Shown: one piece after another, positions 1 through 5,250 of the stretch | Position numbering within the stretch: the stretch's first letter is position 1 | Layout: each line of letters begins with the position of its first letter | Assembly: GCA_913043155.1 (NCBI GenBank) | Contig: CAJWLY010000108.1 | Coordinates: 1 to 5,250 of the forward strand | Reading direction: 5' to 3' | Source: an uncultured Nitrospinaceae bacterium | Lineage (GTDB): Bacteria > Nitrospinota > Nitrospinia > Nitrospinales > VA-1 | Length of the DNA stretch: 5,250 nucleotides | Notes under the pieces: generated by a model | What the model was told of the DNA's origin: nothing | Seen by the model: the letters and a program-made list of their open reading frames with translations, nothing else | The model's database searches: none | Made by a program: the position numbers and the translations under genes

Positions 1-204
1 TTGATGAGCATGGCGATGTTCCTGCCGCATGGAGCAGAAATTTCCCTTGCCGGGTTTATCCATAACCAGGTCTTTGTTACCCTCGGGAATTTGATCGGTG
101 GCGGCGCCTTCGTGGGTCTGGTGTATTGGCTGGCCACACCCAGCTTGAGGATGGAAGCGGGAGCCAGCTTACAGGAGGAAGAGCTCGTTGCCGCGGAGAA
201 ATAA
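1..204 (+). CDS. Formate/nitrite transporter (FNT) family channel, C-terminal fragment
   Basis: This is the last 67 codons of a gene whose 5' part lies outside the window; the TTG at base 1 is probably an internal codon. The segment HNQVFVTLGNLIGGGAFVGL, followed by VYWLATP, is the hallmark of the last transmembrane helix of FNT channels (FocA, NirC and relatives), where a conserved N-x-x-G-G stretch precedes an aromatic Tyr-Trp end. Full proteins are usually about 260-290 aa with six membrane helices, form pentamers in the inner membrane and pass formate, nitrite or similar small anions. After the helix there is a short cytoplasmic tail rich in Glu and Ala, ending in a TAA stop. The YW-ATP ending resembles NirC more than FocA, but the substrate cannot be decided from this fragment. 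No clear terminator follows. Family assignment is firm; the substrate is unknown. Confidence 0.88.
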   Translation: MMSMAMFLPHGAEISLAGFIHNQVFVTLGNLIGGGAFVGLVYWLATPSLRMEAGASLQEEELVAAEK

Positions 205-241
205 TTTAAGATCCGGTCGTTAGTTACCCCCTCTGGGCTTT

Positions 242-274
242 TGAATCTCCTGAGCATTCAGTATAATTCATGAA
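242..274 (+). promoter_or_regulatory. Candidate promoter with repeated TGAAT/ATTCA half-sites (possible operator)
   Basis: A perfect -10 hexamer TATAAT lies at 262-267. The best -35 is TTGAAT at 241-246, but its 15-bp spacer is short; TTTTGA at 239-244 gives 17 bp but a poorer match. The same stretch holds an inverted repeat TGAAT (242-246) / ATTCA (256-260) with a 9-bp spacer, a second ATTCA at 266-270 exactly 10 bp after the first, and an 8-bp palindrome TTCATGAA at 267-274. The start of transcription would fall near 274, giving a leader of only about 15 nt that just includes the ribosome binding site. The half-sites straddle the promoter of a gene that itself encodes an HTH domain, so self-regulation is an inference. 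Short motifs like these can arise by chance. Confidence 0.35.
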
Positions 275-276
275 AC

Positions 277-282
277 AGGGGG
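277..282 (+). promoter_or_regulatory. Ribosome binding site of the HTH-MBL gene
   Basis: AGGGGG ends 6 nt before the ATG at 289. It is a purine-rich Shine-Dalgarno-like sequence at normal spacing and supports that ATG as the start. Confidence 0.55.
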
Positions 283-288
283 TTTTAT

Positions 289-1137
289 ATGGCGGCTGCG
301 TTAGAAGACGAGTTGGGCGACATTGTTCAAAAAGCCCGGGATGGAAAGTCTTTCTCCCAAGGCGATCTGGCCCGCGCCGTCGGTTTGTCGGTGGGGAAGG
401 TTGGGCGCATCGAGTCCTACGAGTGGATTCCGGAAGACTCGGTTCTCCTGAAGTTAGCCGGTGCCCTGGACCTGCATGGACCATCGCTGGTGGCCATTGC
501 CAGAGAGAAATGGGTCCCTGAGGAAATAACCCCCGATCCGGATCCGTTCGACATTATATGTCTCAATGTCTACATGGGACTTTATCCGGTAAAGTGTTAC
601 CTGCTGACTTGCCGGGAAACCCATGCGACTGCCGTGATCGATACCGGCGGTGATCCCGAAGCCGTCATCAAAAAAGTCCGCGAACTGGATCTTCAACCGG
701 AAAAGATTCTCCTGACCCACGCACACCCCGATCATGCCGGGGGATTATCCCAACTCGACCGCGAGTTTCAATGTCCCACTTGGCTCGATAAAAAAGAACC
801 CCGCCCTTCCGGAAGTCGCAACCTGCAGTTTGTCGAGGGAGGCGATTTAATTTCCTTGGGGAAATTGAAGATCGAGGCCATCGCGACCCGAGGGCATACA
901 CCCGGAGGCATTTCCTACAGGATCAACCGGTCCATCATTTCCGGAGATGCCATTTTTGCCGGTTCCATGGGGCGCGCCAATTCCTCTTGGTCGCTGCTTT
1001 TCAATTCCATCACCCAAAACCTGTTAACCCTTCCTGAGGACACACGGCTGTACCCAGGCCATGGTCCGGCCACCACCGTGGGCGAGGAAAAACAACACAA
1101 CCCTTTTTTCTGCGGCAAAGTTGGCGGTGAAGAGTAA
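289..1137 (+). CDS. XRE-type HTH domain fused to MBL-fold (glyoxalase II-like) metallo-hydrolase
   Basis: This 282-aa protein has two parts. Residues about 5-70 resemble a Cro/C1-type helix-turn-helix: Ser23-Gln24, then DLARAVGLSVGKVGRIE (26-42), then a helix VLLKLAGALDL, the usual XRE order. Residues about 88-275 form a metallo-beta-lactamase fold of the glyoxalase II/YcbL-like type. The metal ligands are all present: HAHPDH (His144, His146, Asp148, His149), His203 in GHTPG, Asp220 in SGDAIFAGS and His258 in YPGHGP, so a dinuclear metal hydrolase is expected. The C-terminal GEEKQHNPFF is also typical of this subfamily, which often hydrolyses thioesters such as S-lactoylglutathione; the substrate here is unknown. 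Most relatives are about 200 aa without a DNA-binding part, so the N-terminal domain is the odd feature. The ATG is supported by AGGGGG 6 nt upstream. The next gene begins 50 bp downstream. Both domain calls come from motif recognition; that the protein binds DNA is an inference. Confidence 0.88.
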   Translation: MAAALEDELGDIVQKARDGKSFSQGDLARAVGLSVGKVGRIESYEWIPEDSVLLKLAGALDLHGPSLVAIAREKWVPEEITPDPDPFDIICLNVYMGLYPVKCYLLTCRETHATAVIDTGGDPEAVIKKVRELDLQPEKILLTHAHPDHAGGLSQLDREFQCPTWLDKKEPRPSGSRNLQFVEGGDLISLGKLKIEAIATRGHTPGGISYRINRSIISGDAIFAGSMGRANSSWSLLFNSITQNLLTLPEDTRLYPGHGPATTVGEEKQHNPFFCGKVGGEE

Positions 1138-1187
1138 ATCGTCCTTTTCCCCTTGCAAATTATCCACAAGCTAGACATATTTCCGGT

Positions 1188-2711
1188 ATGGACCCGGAGG
1201 TAGTTAATTACCATTACTGTGATGATCTTCTCACCCGGCCGTTGCCACCCAATACCCGAATCCTGATCACGGGTGCGAATGGCTATGTCGCTCACCGTTT
1301 GATTCCTGAGCTCATCCACCGCGGATACATCGTCCGTTGCATGTTTCGTAATCGAAGTACGCCGCCCATTCTGATCCATCCGCGCATCGAGGTGGTGTAT
1401 GCCGATTGTCTGAAGCCGGAGGAACTGCCGCCCGTGCTTCAGGGGGTGCATACCGCGTACTACCTGATCCACAGCATGCGTGCTAAGAAAAAGGAATTTC
1501 ATGAAAGAGACGCTCGGGCGGCGCACAACTTCGTCCGAGCCGCCGAGGCGACTGAAATTCAGCGGATCATTTACCTGGGTGGGCTGGGGGAGAAGAGCGA
1601 GGGGCTTTCCGAACACCTCAGGAGCCGGCAGGAAGTTGGACGTATTTTGACCGAGAGTAGCATTACCGCCGTCAAGCTACGCGCAGCGATCATAGTCGGC
1701 GCAGGCAGCGCGTCTTATGAGTTGATGAAGTTCCTGGCCCTTGACGGTCGTTGGATTCCCTTCCTATCTGAGTTCAACTCCAAGTGTCAGCCCATCGCTA
1801 TCCGCGACGTGATCAAATACCTGGTCGGCATTCTTGAAATGCCCGGTCTGAAATCCCGCGTTTACCAAATTGGCGGGAAAGATGTGATGAGCTACAAAGA
1901 TCTCCTCCTTAAATTCGCAGGCCTACTCAACGGGCGTATCCGGTTTTTCGATGTGTCATGGGTACCCGTTCCCGTGGAATGGTTATGCTGGATTTACGCC
2001 TACTGGCTTCACCTGTTTACATCCATTCCCGCTAATATCACGTCTCTTTTACTTTCCAGTTTGCGTAGCGATGTGTTCTGCAGAGAAAAAGACATTGCTG
2101 AGATCCTCCCATTCGAACCCCTGAATTTTCAGACGGCGGTGCAGTGGGCACAGGAAATGGAAGCGCAGTCTCGAGTTTTCTCCCACTGGAGCGATGTGCC
2201 TCCGGATGCAATGAAAGATCAGATGCCACTTTTCGAATACGAATCTTCCGATTTTGAAGTCGATGAACATTCTATTGAGATTTGCGCGCCTCCTGAGAAA
2301 ATCTTCCCCATCATTTGCCGGGTCGGGGGGGAAAACGGCTGGGCTCATGCCAATCTTTTATGGGAGATTCGCGGTCTCATCGACCGGGTGATCGGAGGGG
2401 TCGGGCTCCACCGCGGACGGCGCGACCCGGACCAACTCAGGGTTGGCGATTCGGTTGACTTTTGGCGCGTGGAAAAACTCGAACCCGGAAGAGAACTGCT
2501 GCTCCGTGCCGAAATGATCTCGCCCGGGTTCTCCTGGCTGCAGTTTGAGCTGGAACCGATTGATGACGGCAACACTCGGGTGACTTTGCGGGCTCATTTC
2601 ATTCCAAAACCGTTTTGGGGGCATCTTTACTGGGCCAGCCTGTCAAAATTCCATACATACATATTTACAGGGATGCTCGAATCGTTTCGCAGGGAAGCCA
2701 CGGAAGCCTAA
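1188..2711 (+). CDS. Atypical SDR (NmrA-like NAD(P)-binding) protein with C-terminal DUF2867 domain
   Basis: The protein has 507 aa. Residues about 23-250 form a Rossmann domain: strand RILITGANGYVAHRL (24-38) carries a TGxxGxxx dinucleotide-binding loop, AYYLIHSM (90-97) is a signature of this family, and RIIYLGGLGE (126-135) is the strand usually holding the SDR serine, here with Gly-Gly. No YxxxK catalytic pair is evident, so it belongs with the atypical (NmrA/YwnB-like) SDRs, which bind NAD(P) but may not be classical dehydrogenases. A hydrophobic, aromatic stretch (about 257-290) links to the C-terminal part (about 355-500), which matches DUF2867, a domain commonly fused to this SDR type at a total length near 480-500 aa. 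Function is unknown. No clear Shine-Dalgarno precedes the ATG, and no in-frame start was found between it and the previous gene. The 50-bp gap allows co-transcription with the MBL gene. Family is confident; activity is not. Confidence 0.87.
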   Translation: MDPEVVNYHYCDDLLTRPLPPNTRILITGANGYVAHRLIPELIHRGYIVRCMFRNRSTPPILIHPRIEVVYADCLKPEELPPVLQGVHTAYYLIHSMRAKKKEFHERDARAAHNFVRAAEATEIQRIIYLGGLGEKSEGLSEHLRSRQEVGRILTESSITAVKLRAAIIVGAGSASYELMKFLALDGRWIPFLSEFNSKCQPIAIRDVIKYLVGILEMPGLKSRVYQIGGKDVMSYKDLLLKFAGLLNGRIRFFDVSWVPVPVEWLCWIYAYWLHLFTSIPANITSLLLSSLRSDVFCREKDIAEILPFEPLNFQTAVQWAQEMEAQSRVFSHWSDVPPDAMKDQMPLFEYESSDFEVDEHSIEICAPPEKIFPIICRVGGENGWAHANLLWEIRGLIDRVIGGVGLHRGRRDPDQLRVGDSVDFWRVEKLEPGRELLLRAEMISPGFSWLQFELEPIDDGNTRVTLRAHFIPKPFWGHLYWASLSKFHTYIFTGMLESFRREATEA

Positions 2712-2899
2712 GCTGCCCTCGAATCACTGTCCCGCCGCGCTGGAAGTCCGAACAGCAAAGTACAGATGTATTGCGCATTCGCTTGGTGTGTCAGAGCCTG
2801 CGTGGGGTACGGGGAAGTTGTCCCTTGTTAGAGAGCTATGGTATTCTTTGGCTATCCCCAATTGAATTCTGAAAAAGGTGCGCTTTCGTAACAGCTTGC
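2712..2899. other. Intergenic region between SDR and FG-GAP genes
   Basis: This 188-bp gap has no convincing gene. A short hairpin, GGGGA (2811-2815) with TCCCT (2821-2825) around a 5-nt loop, has no U-tract and is too weak to call a terminator. An in-frame TGA at 2870 with no start codon after it until 2900 fixes the start of the next gene. Confidence 0.6.
2818..2847 (+). promoter_or_regulatory. Weak candidate promoter for the FG-GAP lipoprotein gene
   Basis: TTGTCC (2818-2823) and TATTCT (2842-2847) are separated by 18 bp, each matching four of six consensus bases. Transcription would begin near 2854, about 46 nt before the ATG. The match is marginal and reported only because the gap before this gene suggests its own promoter. 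Confidence 0.22.
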
Positions 2900-4087
2900 A
2901 TGAAAAAATCTATTCTCTCTTTTTTTATTTTCATTTTGTTCTGTGTTTTGGTGGGATGTCCCAAGCCAAAAGTTCGTAAAAAAATCCCTCCCTTGTTCAC
3001 CATCGATTCCTTTCTGGACACAGGCGCTGATCCCTCGTTTATCGTGACGAGAGATTTTAATCTTGATGGGCGTCTCGACCTTGTTGTCACCAATAGCGGC
3101 GACGGCACCCTGTCCTACTTCAAGGGCAAAGGAGACGGGACGTTCAAGGACCAGATTATTTTAAAGGCGGGGGAGGATCCCATTTGCGTCGTCGCCGGCC
3201 ATTTTAATAAGGATGAGTTTCCTGACTTAGCCGTGCTGAATTACAGGAGCCAGAATATCCAAATCTATCTTAATACCCGGTTTGGCAGTTTCAGAAATAC
3301 CGGTGTATTTCTGAAGCCAGGAAAGATTCCGATTAACGTGACGACAGCCGATTTCAACAAGGATGGATTTTTTGATCTTGCCGTTACCCTGCGATTTCAC
3401 AAAGTAATGATCCATATGGGAAAAGGGAAAGGACTTTTCCACAATCCGGTGAAAATTTCCGTCAAGGGACAACCGACCGGTATCATCACTGGAGACTACG
3501 ATAAGGATAACCACACGGATGTTGCAGTAGCGCTGGCCGGATCCGGTAATACCGGAGTGCAAATACTGTGGGGAAAGGGTAACGGAACATTTGAACCGTC
3601 GCAACGCTTCAAGGGAGGCGGGCAGCCTTTAACCATTGCCAATCTCGACGTCGATGCTGACGGTTACGACGACCTCGTGACATCGAGCAACGTTTTACAC
3701 GCTCTGACCCTGCTTCGGAACAACCAAGACAAGACATTCACCGCGCTCAAGGATTTTGCTTCGGGGTCCTTCCCAAAATTTGTTGCCGCTGCCGACTTTA
3801 CAGGTGATGGATATCCCGACCTTGCTGTGTCCAACTCGACGGATGACCTTGTCTCCGTTTCCCTCGGTAAAGGCAACGGGACCTTCACCTATCCACCGAT
3901 CCTTCACGTTGTCGACGAGTATCCCCAGGGAATTGTCACCGGCGATTTCAATCAGGACGGGTTGATCGATATGGCCATCACCTGCCGCGATAAACAGCTT
4001 GTCGATATTCTCCTCAAGAAGAACATGATCAATCCCAGACCGAATGTCCCGAAAACACGTCCTGCCCGGGAAAAGAAAGCGGCCTGA
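2900..4087 (+). CDS. Lipoprotein with seven FG-GAP/VCBS repeats (predicted beta-propeller)
   Basis: This 395-aa protein starts with a lipoprotein signal peptide: Lys2-Lys3, a hydrophobic core rich in Phe, Ile and Leu (4-17), then lipobox LVGC with Cys20 as the expected lipidated residue. The next residue is Pro, not Asp, so in a Gram-negative cell it would by the usual rule go to the outer membrane. Residues about 47-372 hold seven FG-GAP/VCBS repeats with calcium-loop motifs of type DxNxDGxxD, starting at residues 52, 101, 151, 199, 250, 299 and 349, a period of 48-51 residues. Most repeats end in GKGxGTF-like turns. Seven repeats fit a single integrin-alpha-like seven-bladed propeller. Such domains usually bind proteins or polysaccharides; the partner here is unknown. 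The tail (376-395) is rich in Pro, Lys and Arg. There is no good Shine-Dalgarno, the nearest being AAAAAGG more than 20 nt upstream. No in-frame start lies between the TGA at 2870 and this ATG. Exact function is not recognised. Confidence 0.88.
   Translation: MKKSILSFFIFILFCVLVGCPKPKVRKKIPPLFTIDSFLDTGADPSFIVTRDFNLDGRLDLVVTNSGDGTLSYFKGKGDGTFKDQIILKAGEDPICVVAGHFNKDEFPDLAVLNYRSQNIQIYLNTRFGSFRNTGVFLKPGKIPINVTTADFNKDGFFDLAVTLRFHKVMIHMGKGKGLFHNPVKISVKGQPTGIITGDYDKDNHTDVAVALAGSGNTGVQILWGKGNGTFEPSQRFKGGGQPLTIANLDVDADGYDDLVTSSNVLHALTLLRNNQDKTFTALKDFASGSFPKFVAAADFTGDGYPDLAVSNSTDDLVSVSLGKGNGTFTYPPILHVVDEYPQGIVTGDFNQDGLIDMAITCRDKQLVDILLKKNMINPRPNVPKTRPAREKKAA
3038..4015 (+). repeat. Seven degenerate FG-GAP/VCBS protein repeats
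   Basis: Calcium-loop first positions are Asp52, His101, Asp151, Asp199, Asp250, Asp299 and Asp349. Repeats 1, 3, 5, 6 and 7 keep the D-x-[DNT]-x-D-G-x-x-D pattern (repeat 6 has Thr at the third position and Gly at the fourth). Repeat 2 begins with His and has Glu instead of Gly; repeat 4 has Asn instead of Gly. The repeats are diverged at the DNA level, so they are old rather than a recent tandem duplication. Confidence 0.82.
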
Positions 4088-4177
4088 GAAGGGGCCACCT
4101 CACTACTAAGGTGTTCGTTGTCATTGGTCTGTCTATGAGAACAACCTCATTACGTGACCATAAAGCGATGGTTGCCT

Positions 4178-4203
4178 CCTGCGGACGTGCGGACGCGGGT
4201 TTT
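4178..4203 (+). terminator. Weak candidate intrinsic terminator after the FG-GAP gene
   Basis: CCTGCG (4178-4183) can pair with CGCGGG (4194-4199), six pairs including one G-U wobble, around a 10-nt loop, followed directly by TTTT (4200-4203). It lies about 90 bp after the FG-GAP stop codon. The stem is short and the U-tract has only four residues, so efficiency is uncertain. The stem and loop include two copies of GCGGACG. Confidence 0.32.
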
Positions 4204-4237
4204 CATCTTGACATCCCCGGGTGGGCTTGCCAAGATG
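4204..4237 (+). promoter_or_regulatory. Candidate ftsY promoter overlapped by an inverted repeat
   Basis: A perfect -35 TTGACA (4208-4213) is followed after 17 bp by CAAGAT (4231-4236), a poor -10 that keeps only the second A and final A-T of TATAAT. The same bases form an inverted repeat, CATCTTG (4204-4210) and CAAGATG (4231-4237), with inner pairing CA/TG and CCC/GGG, so one arm covers the -35 and the other the -10. Transcription would start near 4243, leaving a leader of about 77 nt before ftsY. It could be a promoter with an operator, or an imperfect hairpin; the T-run at 4258 is too far away for a standard terminator. Confidence 0.33.
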
Positions 4238-4305
4238 CCGGCCATTTGCATACCCTATTTTTTTACTGATCAGCTGCTGGTAAGTTCGTTGTTTGGAGAT
4301 AGATC

Positions 4306-4312
4306 AGGGTGA
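4306..4312 (+). promoter_or_regulatory. Ribosome binding site of ftsY
   Basis: AGGGTGA ends 7 nt before the ATG at 4320, a good match to the 3' end of 16S rRNA at normal spacing. It decides the start of ftsY, since no other start is needed to include the conserved N domain. Confidence 0.6.
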
Positions 4313-4319
4313 AGTTTTT

Positions 4320-5250
4320 ATGAGCGACAAGAGCGAGAACATTCAGGATACGGGAAAAGAGAAGGGGGGAGTATTTGCGCGGTTGAAGCTGGGGCTTCGG
4401 AAAACGCGCAATAGTTTGGCCGATGGGATCGTTAAGATCGTCCGCAGTGAGGAGGAGATTGGGCCCCATTTATGGGAAGAATTAGAGGATATACTATTGA
4501 TGGCGGATGTGGGGGCTCCCACGACGAGCTGGATTCTTAGTGAACTGAAAGGGGTGACCTATAAATCCCGTATCCGCAATAAGGGGGAAGTGATCGGATA
4601 TTTAAAGGAACTGTTGGTCCGTATTCTAGAGGATGTCCATACAGAAGAAGCATTACACGTAGACGGGCCTCGTGTCATCCTGGTAATCGGGATCAATGGA
4701 TCGGGCAAGACGACCACCATTGGCAAGTTGGCGGCAAAATGGAAAGGGCAGGGCCAGCAGGTGGTTCTGGCCGCGGGTGATACCTTTCGTGCAGCGGCGG
4801 TTGAGCAACTGCAGGCTTGGGCTGAACGTATCGATGTCACCTGCGTGCGGCAAAAAAGCGGTGCCGACCCTTCCGCGGTGGCGTTCGATGCAGTGCAGGC
4901 TGCTGTGGCCCGAAACGCCGATACGGTTATCGTGGACACCGCCGGTCGACTGCAGACCAACGCCAACTTGATGGAAGAATTGAAAAAGATCAAGCGTGTC
5001 ATCGGCAAGGTTGTCGAGAACGCTCCACACGAAACTCTCCTGGTGCTCGATGCATCGATCGGGCAAAATAGCCTATCCCAAGCCAAATTATTTAATGAAG
5101 CGCTGGGTGTGGATGGGCTGGTGATGACCAAGCTGGATGGAACGGCCAAAGGAGGGATTCTCTTCAACGTCACCCGCGAACTGAAGGTCCCTGTCCGGTT
5201 TATCGGGGTGGGTGAGCGGGTCGATGACCTTCAATCCTTCAATTCGAAGG
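4320..5250 (+). CDS. ftsY: Signal recognition particle receptor FtsY (SRP GTPase), 3' end cut
   Basis: The visible 310 codons encode the NG domain of FtsY, the receptor that docks SRP-ribosome complexes at the inner membrane and, with Ffh, uses paired GTP hydrolysis to hand nascent membrane proteins to SecYEG. A short charged N-terminus and a basic amphipathic helix (residues about 17-36, with FARLKLGLRKT) replace the long acidic A domain of E. coli FtsY; such helices contact lipid. The N domain helices span about 43-112. GTPase motifs are all present: P-loop GINGSGKTTT (124-133), DTFRAAAVEQL (154-164), DTAGR (206-210), TKLD (270-273) and GVGE (296-299). The downstream SRP-GTPase motif reads DASIGQN (244-250), with Ile where Thr is usual. 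The frame is open to the edge; typical family members end 10-20 residues after this point. It was found by reading the + strand, as no stop lies inside the window. Confidence 0.96.
   Translation, partial: MSDKSENIQDTGKEKGGVFARLKLGLRKTRNSLADGIVKIVRSEEEIGPHLWEELEDILLMADVGAPTTSWILSELKGVTYKSRIRNKGEVIGYLKELLVRILEDVHTEEALHVDGPRVILVIGINGSGKTTTIGKLAAKWKGQGQQVVLAAGDTFRAAAVEQLQAWAERIDVTCVRQKSGADPSAVAFDAVQAAVARNADTVIVDTAGRLQTNANLMEELKKIKRVIGKVVENAPHETLLVLDASIGQNSLSQAKLFNEALGVDGLVMTKLDGTAKGGILFNVTRELKVPVRFIGVGERVDDLQSFNSK

Larger units (their letters stand above)
4088..4319. other. Intergenic region between FG-GAP gene and ftsY
   Basis: This 232-bp stretch has no gene that I can support. It contains a weak hairpin after the FG-GAP stop (CACCT 4096-4100 with AGGTG 4109-4113, no U-tract), a better terminator candidate at 4178-4203, an inverted repeat with a promoter-like element at 4204-4237, a run of seven T at 4258-4264, and the ftsY ribosome binding site. 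Confidence 0.6.

Noticed and set aside
270..521. Forward open frame of 83 codons beginning at ATG 270
   Set aside because: It lies in another frame over the HTH domain, is Arg/Gly-rich without motifs and starts within the candidate promoter.
915..1616. Reverse-strand open frame of 233 codons across the MBL/SDR boundary
   Set aside because: It overlaps two well-supported + strand genes, has no recognisable domain and reads as an antisense shadow.
289..2711. A dedicated two-gene defence or toxin system made of the HTH-MBL and SDR-DUF2867 genes
   Set aside because: Both families are widespread metabolic or uncharacterised proteins, no defence-type nuclease, protease or toxin motif is present, and nothing but proximity links them.
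2811..2825. Hairpin GGGGA/TCCCT as a terminator of the SDR gene
   Set aside because: Five pairs with one wobble and no following U-tract; it is within chance expectation.
2615..2872. Forward open frame of 85 codons overlapping the SDR end and running into the gap
   Set aside because: It overlaps the DUF2867 coding end in another frame, shows no family resemblance and has no ribosome binding site.
4258..4264. Run of seven T as the U-tract of a terminator
   Set aside because: The only stem directly before it (ATGC 4235-4238 with GCAT 4248-4251) has four pairs and a 9-nt loop; the larger dyad ends about 20 nt earlier.
4559..5173. Reverse-strand open frame of 204 codons rich in Ser, Thr and Pro
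   Set aside because: It is fully antisense to the conserved GTPase motifs of ftsY, and its composition is what the complement of that gene would give.

Overview
The window reads as an ordinary chromosomal stretch from a Gram-negative bacterium with moderate GC. Five genes lie on the + strand: the 3' end of a formate/nitrite transporter gene, three complete genes, and an ftsY gene cut by the right edge. A lipoprotein signal peptide on the FG-GAP protein and an FtsY without a long acidic A domain fit a Gram-negative cell, but the sequence does not fix the phylum. A Nitrospinota/Nitrospirota-like or other deep Gram-negative lineage is only a guess. There are no tRNA or rRNA genes, CRISPR arrays, transposases or phage genes.

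Layout: 1-204 is the C-terminal end of an FNT-family (FocA/NirC-like) channel. After an 84-bp gap with a good -10 box and repeated TGAAT/ATTCA half-sites comes 289-1137, an unusual fusion of an N-terminal XRE-type helix-turn-helix with a complete glyoxalase II-like metallo-beta-lactamase hydrolase. Next, at 1188-2711, is a 507-aa atypical SDR (NmrA-like Rossmann domain) fused to a C-terminal DUF2867 domain. A 188-bp gap leads to 2900-4087, a lipoprotein with seven evenly spaced FG-GAP/VCBS calcium-binding repeats, predicted to form one seven-bladed beta-propeller. A 232-bp intergenic region (4088-4319) holds a weak terminator candidate and a TTGACA promoter candidate embedded in an inverted repeat. 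It is followed by ftsY (4320 to the edge), the SRP receptor GTPase, complete through its G5 motif and lacking probably only 10-20 C-terminal residues.

The genes do not form an obvious pathway. They are co-directional, but the gaps (84, 50, 188 and 232 bp) and the promoter-like signals suggest mostly separate transcription units; only the MBL and SDR genes are close enough to be co-transcribed. I found no clear new multi-gene system. The items most worth a second look are the HTH-MBL fusion with its possible self-operator, and the inverted repeat overlapping the candidate ftsY promoter.
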